Assembly (NCBI GenBank): GCA_003248865.1
Contig: QFPK01000018.1
Span: 4,493 to 68,492 of the forward strand
Direction of reading: 5' to 3'
Source: Sphingomonas sp.
GTDB taxonomy: Bacteria > Pseudomonadota > Alphaproteobacteria > Sphingomonadales > Sphingomonadaceae
Length of the DNA: 64,000 nucleotides
Position 1 is the first letter of the stretch. Each line of letters starts with the position of its first letter. Below the pieces are notes generated by a model, which saw only the letters and a list, made by a program, of their open reading frames with translations, was not told the origin of the DNA and searched no databases. A program made the translations under genes and the position numbers. Of this stretch, positions 51,406 through 59,582 are shown piece after piece.

Positions 51406-52613
51406 GCGGCGCGTTTGAAACCTTGCCGGGCGATGCGCATTAGCAGCAGAGCTGCAAGACGGGCGCGTTCGGACAGGCTTTCGACGATCAGATACTCATC
51501 CGCCGAGTGGATGGCGCCGCCGCGCACGCCCAGCGTGTCCACCACGGCGAGGCCGGTGGCGGCCAGGTTGTTGCCGTCACAGACGCCGCCCGCATCCCGC
51601 CAGCCGATGGACAGATCGAGATCGGCGCCGACGGCCTTCACCAGTTCGAACAGGCGGAGCTGGTTGGCGTCCAGCGGCTTGGGCGGACGGGCGAAATCGC
51701 CATGGCGGTGGGCTTGGATATCGTGCGCGGCGGCAACGGCAGAAATGGCAGCGTCCAGCGCAGCGCGGGCGCGAACCTCGGCCTCGGGCGTTGTGGGGCG
51801 CATGTTGACGCGCAGTACGGCGGTGTCGGGCACGACATTGTTGGGGCCGCCGCCTTCGATCTTCGCGACATTGACCTTGAGATCTGGCGCGATGAGGGCC
51901 GCCAGACGCAGCGCGAGATCGGCGGCGGCGATGACAGCGTTGCGGCCCTTTTCCGGTTCGCGCCCCGCATGGGCAGCGCGGCCCGCGATGTGGATGGCGA
52001 AATTGCCGCTGCCGGGGCGGGCGCCGGCCAGCGTGCCATCGGGCAGCGCGGGTTCGAAGGTGAGGCCGGCATCCACCCGGCGGGCCGCTTCGATAAGCAG
52101 CGGGGCCGAGCCGGGGGAGGAGACCTCCTCATCCGAATTGAGGACGACTTCATAGCCGATGTCGCGGGCCCAGGGGCTGGCTTCCAGCGCTTTGAGAGCG
52201 GCCAGCATGACGGCAATGCCGCCCTTCATGTCGGCGACGCCGGGGCCGTTCAGGATGCCGGGCTCGTGCCATGTCAGCTGCTGGAACGGATGATCGACCG
52301 GGAAAACGGTGTCGTAATGGCCGGTGAGCAGCACGCGGGTTGGCGCCTGCGGGCGGACGATGAGGTGGAGGTTCCGGCCATGCGTGAGCGGCACGACCTC
52401 GCCCGTGGGGCGCATCTGGCTGGCGTCTGCCGGGTCATGGGCCTGCATGTCGCCCAGAGGCGCGAAGGCGTCTGTGAGGAGGGCGGCAGTGGCGGCGAGG
52501 CCATCCAGGTTGCGGCTGCCGCTGTTGACGGCGCACCAGCGTTCGACCTGCGCCAGCATGGCGGCCGGGTCGATCGTGGCGAGAGCGGCCTGCTCGGCGG
52601 AGGACAGATTCAT
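51402..52613 (-). CDS. M20 family peptidase (CPG2-like hydrolase)
   Basis: The product is 403 residues. Zinc ligands and catalytic acids are in LLTGHYDTVFPV, GPGVADMKGGIAVML and VVLNSDEEVSSPGS. The dimerisation domain shows GRAAHAGREPEKGRNAV. Members include carboxypeptidase G2 and amino-acid deacylases; the substrate is unknown. The start is MNLSSAEQ at 52613, and the longer version from 52697 overlaps the upstream gene. It is 25 bases after the thiamine-diphosphate enzyme, so the two form a pair. Confidence 0.9.
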   Translation of the reverse strand: MNLSSAEQAALATIDPAAMLAQVERWCAVNSGSRNLDGLAATAALLTDAFAPLGDMQAHDPADASQMRPTGEVVPLTHGRNLHLIVRPQAPTRVLLTGHYDTVFPVDHPFQQLTWHEPGILNGPGVADMKGGIAVMLAALKALEASPWARDIGYEVVLNSDEEVSSPGSAPLLIEAARRVDAGLTFEPALPDGTLAGARPGSGNFAIHIAGRAAHAGREPEKGRNAVIAAADLALRLAALIAPDLKVNVAKIEGGGPNNVVPDTAVLRVNMRPTTPEAEVRARAALDAAISAVAAAHDIQAHRHGDFARPPKPLDANQLRLFELVKAVGADLDLSIGWRDAGGVCDGNNLAATGLAVVDTLGVRGGAIHSADEYLIVESLSERARLAALLLMRIARQGFKRAA

Positions 52614-52638
52614 TGTCCGTCTTCCAGACGAAAGGTCA

Positions 52639-54264
52639 TCATTTGCCGTCCTCCAGACGGCGACCGGGGGCGATTTCCTGTGGGTCGACCAGCACATGGA
52701 TCAGCGCCGCCTTGCCCCGGCAGCGCTCCAGCGCGGGGGCAAATTCGGCGGAGCTGCGCACGGTTTCGCCATGTAGGCCGAAGCTCCAGGCGAAGGTCGC
52801 GAAATCCGGATTGGTGAGGCGGGTGGCCGAGGGGCGGCCGGGATAGTCGCGCGCCTGATGCATGCGGATGGTGCCATACTGGCCATTGTCCATCACCACG
52901 AACAGCGGGGTGGCGCCTTCATGGGCGACGGTGGCCAGTTCCTGCCCCGACATCAGGAAGTCGCCGTCTCCGGCAACCACGATGACCTGCCGCTCCGGAT
53001 GGAGCAGCGAGGCGGCGATCCCCGCAGGCACGCCATAGCCCATCGCGCCCGAGGTGGGGGCGAGCTGGGTGTGGGGGCGGCGGTGCAGGTGGAAGCGGTG
53101 CAGCCAGGAGGCGAAATTGCCCGCGCCGTTACAGTAGATCGTGTCCGGCGGGAGCGTTTCGGAGAGGGTGCGGATCACCTCCGCCGGGTTCACGCCGGAT
53201 TCCACGCTGGTGGGGCGGACCCAGTTCCTGTGCAGGCCGGCGAGTTCGGCGACCCATTCGGAGCGGTCTTGGGGAGGCAGCGTGGCGAGGGCGGCGAGGG
53301 CGAGACCGGCATCGGCCTGCACGGCGAGGCGGGGCTGCCAGGTGCGGCGCAGCGCCTCTGCATCGGCGCAGATGTGGATGAGGGCGCGGTTCGCGAAAGG
53401 CTGGTCGATCAGGCTGTAGCCCTGGGTCGCGTTTTCGGTGAGGCGGGCGCCGACCACCAGCAACAGGTCGGCGGATTTCACCGCCGCGACCAGCGCCGGG
53501 TTCGCGCCCAGCCCCAGTTCGCCGGCATAATGGGGGTGCGCGTTGTCGAACCTGTCTTTCCGGCGCCAGCTGGTGACGACGGGGAGGCCGAGACGGGTGG
53601 CGACCTGTTCGGCGCAGGCGCTGGCCTCGGCCGTCCACAGCGGTCCGCCGAGCAGGAGGACGGGGCGTTCGGCCGATTCCAGCAGGGAGGCAATGATCGA
53701 CAGGGCTTCGGGCGACGGCGCGGGTGGGGTGAGCGGACCGGGCGCGGTGGCCTCGCCCGCAGCTTCGAGCGCGAGCTTGTCGTCCGGCAGCACCACGACA
53801 ACCGGGCCGGGGCGGCCGGAATTGGTGGTGGCCAGCGCCGCAGCCATCTGCTCGGCGACGCGGGCGGGTTCGCGCAGCGTGATGACCTGCTTGGCGATGC
53901 TGCCGAAAACGCGGTGATAATCGACCTCCTGAAAGGCCTCCCGCCCGATCATGTCGTCGCCCACCTGCCCCACCAGCAGCAGAAGGGGGGTGGAATCCTG
54001 CTGCGCGGTGTGCAGCGCGATGGCCGCGTGGGTGGCACCGGGGCCGCGCGTGACCATGGCGACGCCGGGCTTGCCTGTCAGCTTCGCGGCGGCTTCGGCC
54101 ATATTGGCGGCTGCCGCCTCGTGCCGGCAGGTCACGAGGCGGACGGAGACATCCCGCATGGCATCGAGCAGCGGCAGATAGGATTCGCCAGGAACCGCGA
54201 AGGCATGGCTGATTCCGGCGGCCGCGAGGCTTTCCGCGATCAGGGTTGCGACCGTTCGGGCCAT
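52639..54264 (-). CDS. Thiamine diphosphate-binding enzyme (acetolactate synthase-like/decarboxylase)
   Basis: The product is 541 residues. The N-terminal part (ISHAFAVPGESYLPLLDAM, with the Glu that activates ThDP), RGPGATHAAIALHTAQQDSTP and the C-terminal ThDP motif VVAGDGDFLMSGQELATVAH with DNGQYGTIRM identify the superfamily. Benzoylformate decarboxylase, acetolactate synthase and related enzymes share these. No regulatory subunit gene is beside it, so a catabolic rather than valine-synthesis role is likely but unproven. ATG 54264 is used. Confidence 0.85.
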   Translation of the reverse strand: MARTVATLIAESLAAAGISHAFAVPGESYLPLLDAMRDVSVRLVTCRHEAAAANMAEAAAKLTGKPGVAMVTRGPGATHAAIALHTAQQDSTPLLLLVGQVGDDMIGREAFQEVDYHRVFGSIAKQVITLREPARVAEQMAAALATTNSGRPGPVVVVLPDDKLALEAAGEATAPGPLTPPAPSPEALSIIASLLESAERPVLLLGGPLWTAEASACAEQVATRLGLPVVTSWRRKDRFDNAHPHYAGELGLGANPALVAAVKSADLLLVVGARLTENATQGYSLIDQPFANRALIHICADAEALRRTWQPRLAVQADAGLALAALATLPPQDRSEWVAELAGLHRNWVRPTSVESGVNPAEVIRTLSETLPPDTIYCNGAGNFASWLHRFHLHRRPHTQLAPTSGAMGYGVPAGIAASLLHPERQVIVVAGDGDFLMSGQELATVAHEGATPLFVVMDNGQYGTIRMHQARDYPGRPSATRLTNPDFATFAWSFGLHGETVRSSAEFAPALERCRGKAALIHVLVDPQEIAPGRRLEDGK

Positions 54265-54339
54265 GGGGGGAGGCAAAGCCGGGCGGCCGCGCCTTGTCAA
54301 GCAGGAGGGTGCCTGCTAGGGGCCGCCGCTCCAGAGCGC

Positions 54340-54430
54340 GGAGCGGTGGCCGAGTGGTCGAAGGCGCACGCCTGGAAAGTGTGTATAGGTCAAAAGCCTA
54401 TCGTGGGTTCGAATCCCACCCGCTCCGCCA
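54340..54430 (+). tRNA. tRNA-Ser (anticodon GGA)
   Basis: The acceptor arms GGAGCGG (54340-54346) and CCGCTCC pair over 7 bp, followed by GCCA, so the CCA end is encoded. The anticodon loop shows CTGGAAA with GGA. A long variable arm, typical of serine tRNAs, includes TGTATAGGTCAAAAGCCTAT, and the T arm GTGGGTTCGAATCCCAC is perfect. Its 3' third is overlapped in antisense by the recombinase gene, which marks it as the insertion target. Confidence 0.96.
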
Positions 54431-56047
54431 CTTCGGTATAAAACCGGGAACGCCGATCCCCGCCGATTTCCCTCCCTTAGTGGCTATCAGCGTCCTCAAC
54501 AGCGTGTTTTTGCTGCCGTTGATGTAGATCGCATCGTCTGCGACCTCGACATGCTGCGCGAAAGCCCGGACGTGATCCCGCCGATAGCCGCCCTTTTCGA
54601 GCCGAAGCCCGGTGCGTGCTTCGCTCGCCAGTTCCCGCACCGCCGCCCCTGTGAGGCCCTGATGGGCCGAGCTTTTCAGCATGGCCTCGGTCCTTGCGGC
54701 GTCGGCCCGTGCCTGATCCCGTATCGCCGTGAGGCCCGTGATGCGTTCACCGAGGGCGGATTCGGCCGGGTCGAGTGAACCCGCCTCGATAGCCTCGTAG
54801 AGCCGCTTGAGGCGCATATCGGCCTCGGCCGCGCGTTGGTTCAATTCCGCAATGTGCTGGCTGCGCCGCTCGACACTCTCCTGCCGGCGATCCAGCAGCG
54901 AGGCGAGCACGTCTTCGATCCGCTCGGGGTCCAGCAGCCTTTCCTCGATGTGGCTGACCACGATGCGGTCCAGCCTGTCCATCGGGATCGCGCGGCCCTT
55001 GCAGCCAGTTTCGCCCTGTCGTGCCCGGATCGAGCAGGCATAATAGCGATAGCGGCCGTTCTTGCCGGTGCGCAGCGTCATGGCTCCACCGCAATTGCCG
55101 CAATAGCAAATGCCGGTCAGCAGGTTCGGGCCGCTGACCACGCGCGGCGGCGTCACCTTCGGATTATTGACCTGCAATCGCTTCTGCACCGCCTCGAATA
55201 TCTCAAGGTCGATCAGCGGCGGCACCGCGACGGTGACGACTTCTTCCTCGGGCTTCACCTCGCCTTTCTTGGAACGGCGATTGAACCGATGTTCGCCGAT
55301 ATAGGTGCGGCGGGTCAGGACGCGGTGAAGCTGGCCGATGCCCCAACGTCCGCCGCTGCGGGTGAACATGCGGTTTCTGTTGAGGTAGCTGACGATGTTC
55401 TTGACGCCCATGGGGCCGGACGTGCCGTCGCCTTCCGATGCAAGACGGAAGATGAGCCGCACGGTGTCGGCGTGCAGCGGGTCGATTTCCAGCTTCTTCT
55501 TCATCTTCGTGCCGCGCTGCTCGGCATCGACGACGTGGTAGCCGATGGGTGGCAGCGAGCCGTTCCAGAAGCCTTGCCGCGCGTTCTCCTTCAAGGCGCG
55601 CAGGACGTGCTTGGCGTTCTCCTTCGACTGGTATTCGTCGAACAGCGACATGATCCGCCGCATCATCTGATGGATCGGATCGTCACCAAGTTCCTGCGTC
55701 ATAGATACGAGCTTGACGCCGTTCTTCGCCAGCTTCCGGTAGTAGTATTCCATTTCAAATTCGTCGCGAAAGAACCGCGAGAAGCTATGCACCACCACCA
55801 CGTCGAACGCTGGCGGCTTCGACGTGCCGGCTTCGATCATCCGTTGAAATTCGGGGCGGCGGTCGTTGGTCGCCGATGCGCCCGGCTCGACGAAGGTTTC
55901 CACAAGCTGGTAGCCGCGAGACTCGCAATAGGCTTCGCCCTGCCGCTTCTGGTCGGGGATCGACACGTCATGCTCGGCCTGCCGCGCCGTCGAGACGCGC
56001 AGATAGAGCGCGGCGCGCAGGGCGACGTGCGGGGAATGAATGTTCAT
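54398..56047 (-). CDS. Serine recombinase (large integrase type) overlapping tRNA-Ser
   Basis: The product is 549 residues. The N-terminal resolvase domain (about 12-155) has the catalytic Ser in LYLRVSTARQAEHDVSIPD. A recombinase domain (about 170-285) and a zinc ribbon with CYCGNCGG follow, and then a coiled coil (about 390-460). This is the layout of phage and ICE integrases. The last ten codons (ending GWDSNPR) and the stop codon lie inside the antisense of the tRNA-Ser gene, so the native C terminus is fixed by the insertion site. AAGGAGG before the ATG and a one-base overlap with the antitoxin stop indicate coupled translation. Confidence 0.88.
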   Translation of the reverse strand: MNIHSPHVALRAALYLRVSTARQAEHDVSIPDQKRQGEAYCESRGYQLVETFVEPGASATNDRRPEFQRMIEAGTSKPPAFDVVVVHSFSRFFRDEFEMEYYYRKLAKNGVKLVSMTQELGDDPIHQMMRRIMSLFDEYQSKENAKHVLRALKENARQGFWNGSLPPIGYHVVDAEQRGTKMKKKLEIDPLHADTVRLIFRLASEGDGTSGPMGVKNIVSYLNRNRMFTRSGGRWGIGQLHRVLTRRTYIGEHRFNRRSKKGEVKPEEEVVTVAVPPLIDLEIFEAVQKRLQVNNPKVTPPRVVSGPNLLTGICYCGNCGGAMTLRTGKNGRYRYYACSIRARQGETGCKGRAIPMDRLDRIVVSHIEERLLDPERIEDVLASLLDRRQESVERRSQHIAELNQRAAEADMRLKRLYEAIEAGSLDPAESALGERITGLTAIRDQARADAARTEAMLKSSAHQGLTGAAVRELASEARTGLRLEKGGYRRDHVRAFAQHVEVADDAIYINGSKNTLLRTLIATKGGKSAGIGVPGFIPKWRSGWDSNPR

Positions 56048-56430
56048 TACCGGCCTCCTTTCGCCACGCGGCGGTCGAGCAAGGGCAACGCCAGTTCAAC
56101 ACGGTCATGGACAACCTTGGGCGCGAGCTTGCGGCCTTCCTTCTCCAAGCGGACAAGGCCGTAGCTCTCCATCGTTTTCATGGTGCGTGACAGGTTGGAT
56201 AAGGCCCGGCCGGTGATCTCCGAAAGTTCCTCCAGCGATGCCGGGGCCTTCTCGGCGATAACGCGCAGCAGCTCGCGGTTGCCGGCCGACAGCACCTTTG
56301 CGAAGGATTCGGTCGATGTGAACCACACCTTCGGATCGTCCGCCGCCGGCTTTTCCTCGCCCTTGGCGATCCGCATGGTGCGGGCCTTCATCTCGTCGTA
56401 GCCAGCAATCCCGACTTTCAATGTGGTCAT
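56047..56430 (-). CDS. Antitoxin-like winged-helix DNA-binding protein (TumA/HVO_A0114 type)
   Basis: The product is 127 residues. A winged helix-turn-helix occupies about residues 48-110 (ELLRVIAEKAPASLEELSEI, then RALSNLSRTMKTMESYGLVR). Proteins of this HVO_A0114-like type are the antitoxin and autoregulator of TumE modules. Its ATG overlaps the upstream TumE-like stop, and its stop overlaps the recombinase start by one base. The assignment rests on fold and pairing. Confidence 0.75.
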   Translation of the reverse strand: MTTLKVGIAGYDEMKARTMRIAKGEEKPAADDPKVWFTSTESFAKVLSAGNRELLRVIAEKAPASLEELSEITGRALSNLSRTMKTMESYGLVRLEKEGRKLAPKVVHDRVELALPLLDRRVAKGGR

Positions 56431-56780
56431 AGGGCACCTCGCTCCTTCAATACCGCGTCCACCGCCTGCCAGAAGTCGGCCAGCAGCGTGGCCGCATCCT
56501 CGTAGGCGTAGGGCTTCACGGTCTGGAGGCGGTGCCGATGGTCCATCGGCTCGCCCCTCTTGCCTCGGCCGACCGGATGGGCGTTATCGAAGCCGACCAG
56601 CCGTTCGCCCGAAGGCCCGTGAAGCGTGAGCGAGTAATCGAGGCCGTGCGGCTTCTCCGGCGATGCCGGAACGCGGGTGACAACGAACTTCACCCAATGG
56701 CCGCCCTCGGGATCGACAACGAGCACCTGACCGTCGAGGTCCAGAAGCGTGTCGAGGCTCGGGTCACGATCCTCGCTCAT
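56427..56780 (-). CDS. Toxin-like protein, TumE (DUF6516) family
   Basis: The product is 117 residues. LDYSLTLHGPSGERLVGFDNAHPVG and the HRHRLQTVKPYAYEDAATLLADFW segment are typical of DUF6516/TumE proteins, which are toxin partners of winged-helix antitoxins. The His-rich DHRHR region could be an active site. It overlaps both neighbours by a few bases, with the toxin gene first and the antitoxin second. The mode of toxicity is not known to me. Confidence 0.72.
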   Translation of the reverse strand: MSEDRDPSLDTLLDLDGQVLVVDPEGGHWVKFVVTRVPASPEKPHGLDYSLTLHGPSGERLVGFDNAHPVGRGKRGEPMDHRHRLQTVKPYAYEDAATLLADFWQAVDAVLKERGAL

Positions 56781-57100
56781 GGCTTATCCTTATCAATGTC
56801 TGATAAGTATGACAAGGATTTGTTTTCGGCTTCAAGGTCGATTGGGCCAAACAGGCGGTCGAGCACATGACCGAAATACCGCTCGAAGATTTGCAGTTCT
56901 TCCTCGGTGATCGGCACCTTCTCGGGCCAGTCGTCGAAGACCGGCAGCGTCTCAACATCGACGATGCGAAGCGGCGAGCTGCGGCGTTCCCGGCCGTCCG
57001 GCGTGGGTTCGTCGGCGTAGTCGAAAAGATCGTCGGGAAGTGCTTCGGGAACCGGGTGTCGCGGTCGCCCTTTGCGGGCGCGGCGGCGCTCTGCGCACAT
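56777..57100 (-). CDS. Hypothetical protein in the recombinase operon
   Basis: The product is 107 residues and I do not recognise it. A basic N terminus (CAERRRARKGRPRHP) is followed by an acidic middle (LPDDLFDYADEPTPDGRER) and a C-terminal part with EEELQIFERYFGHVLDRLF, likely helical. AAGGAGG lies 5 bases before the ATG, and the stop overlaps the toxin start. It may be an accessory part of the toxin-antitoxin module or a small regulator of the recombinase operon. Confidence 0.65.
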   Translation of the reverse strand: MCAERRRARKGRPRHPVPEALPDDLFDYADEPTPDGRERRSSPLRIVDVETLPVFDDWPEKVPITEEELQIFERYFGHVLDRLFGPIDLEAENKSLSYLSDIDKDKP

Positions 57101-57123
57101 GGAATCCTCCTTGGTTCTGGTGG

Positions 57124-57150
57124 ATTCCGGGGCGCTATAGGCCCCGGAAT
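57124..57150. promoter_or_regulatory. Perfect hairpin between the trb and recombinase operons
   Basis: ATTCCGGGGC (57124-57133) and GCCCCGGAAT (57141-57150) pair over 10 bp with a 7-base loop. No T-run follows in either direction. It could be a terminator for the trb genes or an operator for the recombinase operon. Confidence 0.5.
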
Positions 57151-57235
57151 TAAGCGAACCATGGAGGGCAGGCGGCGGCCTGTAGCGTGCCGCATTTGCG
57201 CCTATGCGCTGGCGGCACCCCTGCCGGGATAGGGC

Positions 57236-57457
57236 TTAGCTTGCGGCTCGCCGTGCCTTGGCGAAACCACGATCCGTGGCGATGAAGTGTTGAAGCATCG
57301 GCACGATGAGCTTGGCAGGATCGGCGACGGGCTGGCCGCTCTCGCGGGCCAGCACCTCGGCATAGGCGATAAGATCGCGATTGAGCGTTGCGGGCAGCTC
57401 CAACATGACCTTCACGGGCTTGTCGTCGGGCAGCGGGCCAAGTTTCAGTTTCGTCAT
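57236..57457 (-). CDS. DUF2274 family protein
   Basis: The product is 73 residues. The start TKLKLGPLPDDKPVKVMLEL and LIAYAEVLARESGQPVADP match DUF2274, which is regularly found after trbI in Trb-type ICEs. A perfect AGGAGG stands 6 bases before ATG 57457; the two-residue longer TTG option at 57463 overlaps the trbI stop. It is the last gene of the trb cluster. Its function is unknown. Confidence 0.85.
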   Translation of the reverse strand: MTKLKLGPLPDDKPVKVMLELPATLNRDLIAYAEVLARESGQPVADPAKLIVPMLQHFIATDRGFAKARRAAS

Positions 57458-57459
57458 GG

Positions 57460-58587
57460 TCAACCTCCTGCCGGCTCGAACACAAGGTCGCGGGTGACGA
57501 TGATCCTGACCGGGAAGCCCGGCCGGATGGTGAGCGTCGGCGCAACCTGCAACTGGCGCTGCACGATCTGCTGGCCTGCCTGATTGACGGTATCCTGCGC
57601 CCCGTCGCGGATGGCGCGGATCAGCCGGTCCTCATCGCTGGTTGCCAGCTCCGTGCCGACTGCGAGCAGCGTGGACAGCCCTGCGGCCTTCATCAGATCC
57701 CACCAATGATAATCGACGCCATCCTCAAGGCCGGCATAGCCGCTGGCGTCCGCGCCCGGCAGGCGCTCCAGAACGATGGAGCGGCCGCCCGGCAGGATCA
57801 GGCGATTCCAGACCAACAACACGCGGCGCTGGCCGAAGGTCACGCCATCGTCGTATTGGCCGATGATGCGGGTGCCCTGCGGGATCAGGAGCAGGCTGCC
57901 GGTCGGGCTGTCATAGACGTTTTCCGTCACCTGCGCCGTGATCTGGCCCGGCAGGTCCGAACGGATGCCGGTGATGAGCGCGGCCGGGATCACGGCCCCG
58001 GCCTGAAGGATGTAGGGCGATGCCGGCGGCGCGACACTATCCGGCGCAACGGTCTGCCGGTCCACGGGTCCGTTGAGGAAAGCGGTGTGCCGGTCCTGCG
58101 TCGCTGGCTGTCCGCCGAGGCCAAGACCGGCAAGGCCTGGCATGGCCGTCCCTGCCGGCGCTCCCGTGCGCGGGCCGGACTGGAAAAACACGTTGCTCAA
58201 GCGCGCGGCTTCTTCCTCGGCGCGGCGGCGTTCTTCTGCGGGATCGACGGCGGGCGTCGCCATGACGGGCGGCGTGACCGGCTGTCCTCTGTTCTGCGCG
58301 TCGAGGATCGGACGGCCGAGGTCGCCGGGCAGCGCCGGGCCGAGCGCCGGCCCGCTATAGTCGCTCGGCAGGCCGGACAGGCCGTCCGCCGTGGGACGGT
58401 TCTCGGTCGAATAGAGTTCGTCGCCTCCCGGTCCGCCGTCGCGGGTCTGGAGCGCGTAGATCAGCGCGCCGCCGATGCCGAGAAGCGCAACCGCGCCGAC
58501 GCCTGCCAGCATCTTGCGGGACAGGCGGGTGACGCGAGGCGATTCAGCGCGCAGGCGCATGGGGGCGGCGGTATCGGTATCGCTCAT
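57460..58587 (-). CDS. trbI: Conjugal transfer protein TrbI (VirB10-like)
   Basis: The product is 375 residues. A cytoplasmic tail is followed by one membrane segment (about 30-47, LAGVGAVALLGIGGALIYAL), then a Pro-rich spacer and the VirB10-like C-terminal domain. That domain has ASPYILQAGAVIPAALITGI, LLLIPQGTRIIGQYD and FGQRRVLLVWNRLILPGG. It spans the inner and outer membranes and bridges the channel. It overlaps trbG by four bases. Confidence 0.93.
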   Translation of the reverse strand: MSDTDTAAPMRLRAESPRVTRLSRKMLAGVGAVALLGIGGALIYALQTRDGGPGGDELYSTENRPTADGLSGLPSDYSGPALGPALPGDLGRPILDAQNRGQPVTPPVMATPAVDPAEERRRAEEEAARLSNVFFQSGPRTGAPAGTAMPGLAGLGLGGQPATQDRHTAFLNGPVDRQTVAPDSVAPPASPYILQAGAVIPAALITGIRSDLPGQITAQVTENVYDSPTGSLLLIPQGTRIIGQYDDGVTFGQRRVLLVWNRLILPGGRSIVLERLPGADASGYAGLEDGVDYHWWDLMKAAGLSTLLAVGTELATSDEDRLIRAIRDGAQDTVNQAGQQIVQRQLQVAPTLTIRPGFPVRIIVTRDLVFEPAGG

Positions 58588-59582
58588 GAGGACGATCCTC
58601 CCGTGGTCGTGCTGGCTGGCTCTGCTGCGGCCTGCGTCGGGTTGGTGCGGACGATCCTGACGACCTGCTGGCGGTTGCCGCTGCCAAGGCGCAGTTCGGC
58701 CGCGCCGAACAGCCTGTCCACGATCAGGACGTTCTGATGGATTCGGCTGTTGACGATCTGCGGCTCGCCGTCCGATCCAAGCACGAAGATCGGCGGCATC
58801 TCGCCCTGCACGATCCCGGCCGGGAAGACGACATAGACGCGGCGTCCATCGTCGAAGACGGAAACCGGCCGCCACGGCGGGCTGTCGCCCTGCACCTGCA
58901 AGGCGTAGCGATAGTTCCGCGCCGCCTCGGCAGGGATGATCGGCGCAGCCGGAACAGCTCGGCGCTGGCCGGGCGTCGCGGGATAGGACCATGCGACGGA
59001 AGGCATGTAGAGCGATTCCCGCGCGCGCAGCTCGAGCATGTAAGTGCGCCGGTCGGTGGTGACGACAAGGTTCGTCGAAATGTCCGGCCGCGTCGGCTTC
59101 ACGAGGATATGGACACGGCGGTTTGCTCCGCTGCCGCTCTCGGTGTCGCCGATGATCCAGCGGGCGGTGTCGCCGGCCGCGATCGGCCCCGCGCCTGTCA
59201 GGCTCTCGCCCGGCTCCAGCGCGATCGTCGTGATCTGCCCGACTGCGGCATAGACCTGATAGAGCGCGCCTTCCGACCACGGATAAATCTGGATGGCGTT
59301 GTAGTAGCCTTCCCGGCGCGGTTCGACGCGGGCGGCGGCATTGGCGTTCTCGACGCGGCCGGTCGGCGTGCCGGCGGCGGTGCCGCCGCGCGCCACGGTC
59401 CATGCCGGGGGCACATGCAACGGCCGGGGCGTATTGTCGGTTGCCGCCGCCTGCACGGTCGGCAGCGGCGGCACGCTGGCGTCGTAGCTGAATTGCGGCG
59501 TCCGGTTGGTGGCGCAGCCTGCGAGCATGGTGGCCGAAAGCAGCATGGCCGCGATTGCCGGGGTGCGGGTGATCGTCCTCAT
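58584..59582 (-). CDS. trbG: Conjugal transfer protein TrbG (VirB9-like)
   Basis: The product is 332 residues. A lipoprotein-like signal ending in MLAGCATN suggests lipid anchoring. The VirB9-like part has VYAAVGQITTIALEPGE, WIIGDTESGSGANRRVHILVKP and the C-terminal QVVRIVR end region. It is an outer-membrane core part of the channel, together with TrbI. It overlaps trbI downstream and trbF upstream by four bases each. Confidence 0.92.
   Translation of the reverse strand: MRTITRTPAIAAMLLSATMLAGCATNRTPQFSYDASVPPLPTVQAAATDNTPRPLHVPPAWTVARGGTAAGTPTGRVENANAAARVEPRREGYYNAIQIYPWSEGALYQVYAAVGQITTIALEPGESLTGAGPIAAGDTARWIIGDTESGSGANRRVHILVKPTRPDISTNLVVTTDRRTYMLELRARESLYMPSVAWSYPATPGQRRAVPAAPIIPAEAARNYRYALQVQGDSPPWRPVSVFDDGRRVYVVFPAGIVQGEMPPIFVLGSDGEPQIVNSRIHQNVLIVDRLFGAAELRLGSGNRQQVVRIVRTNPTQAAAEPASTTTGGSSS

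Noticed and set aside
54398..54430. The recombinase C terminus (GWDSNPR) as a genuine protein motif
   Set aside because: These residues are the antisense translation of the tRNA T arm and acceptor stem, so they reflect the insertion site rather than protein function.
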